DNA of 7,576 bases. Source: an uncultured Eubacteriales bacterium. GTDB taxonomy: Bacteria; Bacillota; Clostridia; Oscillospirales; Acutalibacteraceae. Made by a program: the position numbers and the translations under genes. Under the pieces are notes generated by a model, which did not search any database, had not been told where the DNA came from, and was given only the letters and a program-made list of their open reading frames with translations. Below are positions 1-7,576 of this stretch, piece after piece (position 1 is the stretch's first letter; each line of letters opens with the position of its first letter). The stretch is from assembly GCA_900321195.1 (NCBI GenBank), contig ONVG01000127.1, positions 1-7,576 of the forward strand, written 5' to 3'.

Positions 1-5830
<5,830 letters not shown>

Positions 5831-5840
5831 TTTTGACCAT

Positions 5841-5850
5841 CCTTCCTTTC
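5841..5850 (-). promoter_or_regulatory. Ribosome binding site of the car-dapF fusion gene
   Basis: The minus strand reads GAAAGGAAGG ending 10 nt before the ATG at 5830. A second ATG at 5840-5838 directly abuts this motif, is out of frame, and opens only about 18 codons, so the 5830 start is preferred. Confidence 0.7.
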
Positions 5851-5862
5851 TTTTCGCTTAAA

Positions 5863-5889
5863 GGGTCTTTGCCCCGTACCCCGAAGGGT
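5863..5889 (-). promoter_or_regulatory. Alternative hairpins in the car-dapF leader (UUCG tetraloop stem versus downstream stem)
   Basis: On the minus strand ACCC-UUCG-GGGU (5889-5878) forms a compact stem with a UUCG tetraloop. The same GGGU (5881-5878) can instead pair with a second ACCC at 5866-5863. The two pairings exclude each other, as in attenuators or riboswitch-like leaders. No real U-tract follows (only UUU), so a classical terminator is not evident. I do not recognise the element as a known riboswitch or PyrR site. Confidence 0.4.
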
Positions 5890-5895
5890 CAGCTC

Positions 5896-5919
5896 AGATC
5901 TTACAATGCAAAAAGATCT
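5896..5919 (-). repeat. Inverted repeat in the car-dapF leader (7-bp perfect stem)
   Basis: AGATCTT and AAGATCT flank a 10-nt loop TTTGCATTGT, a perfect 7-bp dyad. It could be an RNA hairpin in the leader or a DNA operator. It abuts the A/T-rich dyad at 5918-5940. Confidence 0.45.
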
Positions 5920-5940
5920 TAATATATTTTTATATTTAAG
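5918..5940 (-). repeat. A/U-rich dyad between regulator and car-dapF gene
   Basis: The minus strand reads CTT-A-AATATA, loop AAAA, TATATT-AAG, giving a 9-bp stem with one bulged A. It is weak on its own but lies back-to-back with a GC-rich hairpin on one side and a perfect dyad on the other. Confidence 0.35.
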
Positions 5941-5960
5941 CTCCGCCGTTTACGGCGAAG
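5941..5960 (-). repeat. GC-rich hairpin 20 nt after the ANTAR gene stop
   Basis: CTTCGCCG-TAAA-CGGCGGAG forms an 8-bp stem (one G-U pair) with a 4-nt loop. It sits where a terminator for the regulator gene would be, but on the minus strand it is followed by CTTAAATATA rather than a U-run, so it is not a standard intrinsic terminator. It could be a partial terminator, an RNA processing or stability element, or a pause hairpin. Confidence 0.5.
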
Positions 5961-5980
5961 GACAAAGCATATAAAAGGAC

Positions 5981-6550
5981 TCAGTTTTCGTATGTACTGA
6001 GAAGTCTTTTGGCGACCTCTGTTTTGCTTATCCTGAGATCCATTGCCTGCCGTTCGAGATATTTATGTGCCTGCGGCTCTGTCATTGACAGATACTCTAT
6101 GAGTATGCCTTTTGCGCGGTTGATAAGTCTTGTATCATCTATTTTTCTTTGCAGACGTATATTTTCATTTTGTATCGATCTTATGCGTCCGTTCATAGCA
6201 TAGATAAAACGAAGTGCTTTTCTGAGCAAAACTCTGTTAAGCGGTTTTGCAAGAACAAATGCCCCATATTCTGTGACATTTTCTTCAAGCTGAGCTTCAA
6301 GCTCTGCTTTTACAAACATTATCATTGCCGCTGAAGACCTTTCGGCTGCATACTGCGCAAGCATATCTCCGAACTCATCGCTGAGTGGCAGATTTATAAT
6401 TATGAGATCATATTCATTACCCGATATCATATTTCTGCCCTCGGATGCACTTTTAGCAAGCGTCACCGTACTTTTGTATTCGGCTTTCAGTTTTTGTGCA
6501 AGAACGTCTATCCCGCTCTCACTTGATGATATTATCAATACATTATCCAA
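5981..6550 (-). CDS. ANTAR-domain RNA-binding antitermination regulator with degenerate receiver domain
   Basis: This 189-residue protein has the AmiR/NasT/EutV layout: receiver-like domain (~1-110), a helical coiled-coil stretch (~112-145) and a C-terminal ANTAR domain (~140-187) with AKGILIEYLSMTEPQAH (146-162), the Ala-Met pair at 169-170 and VAKRLL (179-184). ANTAR proteins bind paired RNA hairpins in leaders and prevent terminator formation. The receiver looks unphosphorylatable: Asn53 replaces the phosphoacceptor Asp (DLIIINLPLSD), Ser8-Ser9 replace the acidic pair, Val80 replaces the switch Thr/Ser, while Lys102-Pro103 is kept. The start is TTG at 6550, with AGAGGG 10 nt upstream; an in-frame stop lies 15 nt farther up and no in-frame ATG fits. 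It has its own promoter-like sequence and lies 150 bp before the car-dapF gene, probably in the same transcript. By analogy with relatives it may control nitrogen or glutamine genes, but its target is not shown here. Confidence 0.88.
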   Translation of the reverse strand: MDNVLIISSSESGIDVLAQKLKAEYKSTVTLAKSASEGRNMISGNEYDLIIINLPLSDEFGDMLAQYAAERSSAAMIMFVKAELEAQLEENVTEYGAFVLAKPLNRVLLRKALRFIYAMNGRIRSIQNENIRLQRKIDDTRLINRAKGILIEYLSMTEPQAHKYLERQAMDLRISKTEVAKRLLSTYEN

Positions 6551-6560
6551 AAGCCATACA

Positions 6561-6566
6561 CCCTCT
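6561..6566 (-). promoter_or_regulatory. Ribosome binding site supporting the TTG start of the ANTAR gene
   Basis: AGAGGG on the minus strand lies 10 nt before the TTG at 6550. An ATG at 6557-6555 is only 3 nt from this motif, is out of frame, and stops after four codons (MAFG), so TTG is the best start. Confidence 0.6.
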
Positions 6567-6663
6567 TATTATTTTACAAAATTTGACGGCTTCATTCAAG
6601 TAGATTTTGAATTTTAATAATTTTCTTTTCCCATTCACTTCCTTACCGCATATTCAATTTATT

Positions 6664-6692
6664 ATAATATCAGATTTTTATCATTTTGTCTA
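6664..6692 (-). promoter_or_regulatory. Sigma-A-type promoter for the ANTAR regulator (and probably the downstream operon)
   Basis: On the minus strand TAGACA (6692-6687) and TATTAT (6669-6664) are spaced by 17 bp, each one mismatch from the -35 and -10 consensus; TATAAT also occurs 3 bp later. The predicted transcript starts near 6657, giving a leader of roughly 107 nt. A direct repeat TATCG-AA-TATCG (plus strand 6691-6702) adjoins the -35 and might be an operator. No equally good promoter was found between the regulator and the car-dapF gene. Confidence 0.65.
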
Positions 6693-6820
6693 TCGAATAT
6701 CGTTCACATTTTGAGTATAAAGCATATATTTTTCTTACTTTTGCTTCCTTAGCGGCTTTAACATTTTCAGACAGGTCAATATTTTAAAAAATTATTCTTT
6801 ATTCGTTATTATTTATTATT

Positions 6821-6864
6821 TAAAAAGAAAGGGATCTCCTGCCTTTTTCAAGACAAGAGACCCT
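6821..6864 (-). terminator. Intrinsic terminator of the foldase-like gene
   Basis: On the minus strand AGGG-TCTCTTGTC (6864-6852) pairs with GGCAGGAGA-T-CCCT (6843-6830), a 13-bp stem with one bulged T and a short A-rich loop. TTCTTTTT follows directly. It begins 6 nt after the stop codon, so the foldase gene and the ANTAR gene are separate transcription units. Confidence 0.85.
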
Positions 6865-6870
6865 GTTTTA

Positions 6871-7576
6871 TCATGCGCCGGCTTTCTTTTTAAGTATATC
6901 AACTGTTCTCATTACAGAATATTTTGATATGCAGGCGTCATTTCTCTCATATTTAAGCTTATCAACTTCGTCCTCAAAGAATTCCTTATATTCCTCAGAC
7001 TTCATCTTTGTAACTATCGAATTTCTTGATACAGCACCGCTGTCCTCTTCGGTTATCTCATCCTCCGGCTTTATATCGGCTGCCTTTTCCTTTATGCTGC
7101 CTTTATATATAAGATATACCTTGTCGCCTATGGTAACTACCTCAGCCTTTTTCTCCTCAGCGTTCTGAACAGCCTTTTTGAGATCTTCACTCTCTATATC
7201 ATCAACAGCCTGTGTTTCCGTAGCACCTTTAGACTCCTCGGCTTCAAAGTCTATCTTATACTGGTCATCTACATCCTTTGTGGTCTTGGACTGTTCGTTG
7301 AGCATGTGCTGATATTTTCTGAAGTTTTCTTCATACTTATCCTTTGTTTCATCATCTATCTCAGTACTTACGCCTGACTGGTCGGTAGTTTTAATATCGT
7401 AGGTAAGATAGTAATATGTAACATAGTTGTCCGTGAAATATTTTTCAACGTCCTCATCGCTTACAGCCTTTGTGCCGCCCTTCTGATAAATAGCATTGAA
7501 TACAGCATCATAATTAGCTTCGGGCATAATATAAGCATCTATAAAGGTCTGTTCCGATACTCCAAGCTCATCATAG
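6871..7576 (-). CDS. PrsA/SurA-like exported foldase (peptidyl-prolyl isomerase family), C-terminal 234 residues; 5' end outside window
   Basis: The frame is open to the window edge: before the first internal Met (7527) it continues with YDELGVSEQTFIDAYI, so the real start lies beyond 7576. The visible part resembles the C-terminal half of clostridial PrsA/SurA-type lipoproteins: a helical segment around SEQTFIDAYI, then EDVEKYFTDNYVTYYYLTYDI where parvulin domains begin, a long acidic/lysine-rich charged helix (EIDDETKDKYEENFRKYQ), and VVTIGDKVYLIYKGSI near the parvulin's final strand. The classic parvulin signature is poorly kept, so isomerase activity is uncertain and a chaperone role is equally possible. 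Such proteins help exported proteins fold outside the membrane; the signal peptide would be in the missing part. It ends KKKAGA and is followed by a strong terminator, so it is functionally separate from the operon downstream. Family assignment is by overall pattern only. Confidence 0.6.
   Translation of the reverse strand, partial: YDELGVSEQTFIDAYIMPEANYDAVFNAIYQKGGTKAVSDEDVEKYFTDNYVTYYYLTYDIKTTDQSGVSTEIDDETKDKYEENFRKYQHMLNEQSKTTKDVDDQYKIDFEAEESKGATETQAVDDIESEDLKKAVQNAEEKKAEVVTIGDKVYLIYKGSIKEKAADIKPEDEITEEDSGAVSRNSIVTKMKSEEYKEFFEDEVDKLKYERNDACISKYSVMRTVDILKKKAGA

Larger units (their letters stand above)
6551..6870. other. 320-bp A/T-rich intergenic region
   Basis: This gap separates the foldase-like gene from the ANTAR gene. 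It contains the foldase gene's terminator (6821-6864), a promoter (6664-6692) and a leader with one clear small dyad, ATTCAA-(7 nt)-TTGAAT, around 6593-6613. A further TTGACC lies near 6780-6775 but lacks a matching -10. Short open frames in the leader are weak. No conserved gene, tRNA or known riboswitch was recognised. Confidence 0.6.

Noticed and set aside
5941..5960. Intrinsic terminator of the ANTAR gene
   Set aside because: The hairpin is good, but on the minus strand it is followed by CTTAAATATA rather than a run of U, so it does not meet the usual criterion.
5831..5980. ANTAR dual-hairpin target (two stems with hexaloops, A at loop position 1 and G at 4)
   Set aside because: I scanned the car-dapF leader and the regulator's leader; the dyads present have 4-, 7- or 10-nt loops and none has the A..G hexaloop signature in tandem. 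The regulator's target is therefore not shown in this window.
5831..5980. PyrR-binding attenuator for pyrimidine control
   Set aside because: No PyrR-type anti-antiterminator stem with its conserved purine-rich loop was recognised, and no terminator with a U-run precedes the car-dapF start.
6555..6557. ATG as the start of the ANTAR gene
   Set aside because: It is out of frame with the protein and hits a stop after four codons; the in-frame TTG at 6550 has better ribosome binding site spacing and gives the expected receiver N-terminus.
7525..7527. ATG at 7527 as the start of the foldase-like gene
   Set aside because: The frame continues upstream to the window edge with residues typical of the family, there is no ribosome binding site before this Met, and the protein would lack its signal peptide.

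Overview
The window looks like chromosomal DNA from a low- to mid-GC Firmicute of class Clostridia, most like the Ruminococcus/Oscillospiraceae group. This rests on the AT-rich intergenic DNA, heavy ATA/AGA codon use, GGAGG-type ribosome binding sites, an ANTAR regulator beside glutamine-using enzymes, and a PrsA/SurA-like exported protein. No mobile element, CRISPR array, tRNA or rRNA was seen. All genes lie on the minus strand, so transcription runs from high to low coordinates.

Layout in transcription order. (1) 7576-6871: C-terminal part of a PrsA/SurA-like exported foldase, closed by a strong intrinsic terminator (6864-6821). (2) 6870-6551: 320 bp AT-rich intergenic region holding that terminator and a good sigma-A-type promoter (-35 at 6692-6687, -10 at 6669-6664). 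(3) 6550-5981: an ANTAR RNA-binding regulator with a TTG start and a degenerate receiver domain that lacks the phosphoacceptor Asp. (4) 5980-5831: 150 bp leader packed with four consecutive hairpins, two of them able to form mutually exclusive pairings. (5) 5830-725: one uninterrupted 1701-codon frame encoding, in order, CarA (glutaminase subunit of carbamoyl-phosphate synthase), CarB (large subunit) and DapF (diaminopimelate epimerase). (6) 728-1: the start of pyrG (CTP synthase), overlapping the fusion gene by 4 bp (ATGA) and running off the window edge.

The central observation is the three-part CarA-CarB-DapF fusion. Every catalytic motif I looked for in each part is intact, so all three enzymes could be active in one chain. 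CarA-CarB supplies carbamoyl phosphate for UMP and arginine; PyrG makes CTP from UTP. Both take nitrogen from glutamine. DapF makes meso-diaminopimelate for peptidoglycan and lysine and has no direct metabolic link to them. At the CarB-DapF join a Shine-Dalgarno-like AGAAGG lies 5 nt before a CTG codon exactly where a stand-alone dapF would start, which looks like a relic of a formerly separate gene or a weak internal start. Placement of an antitermination-type regulator directly upstream suggests, by inference, nitrogen- or nucleotide-responsive control of the cluster.
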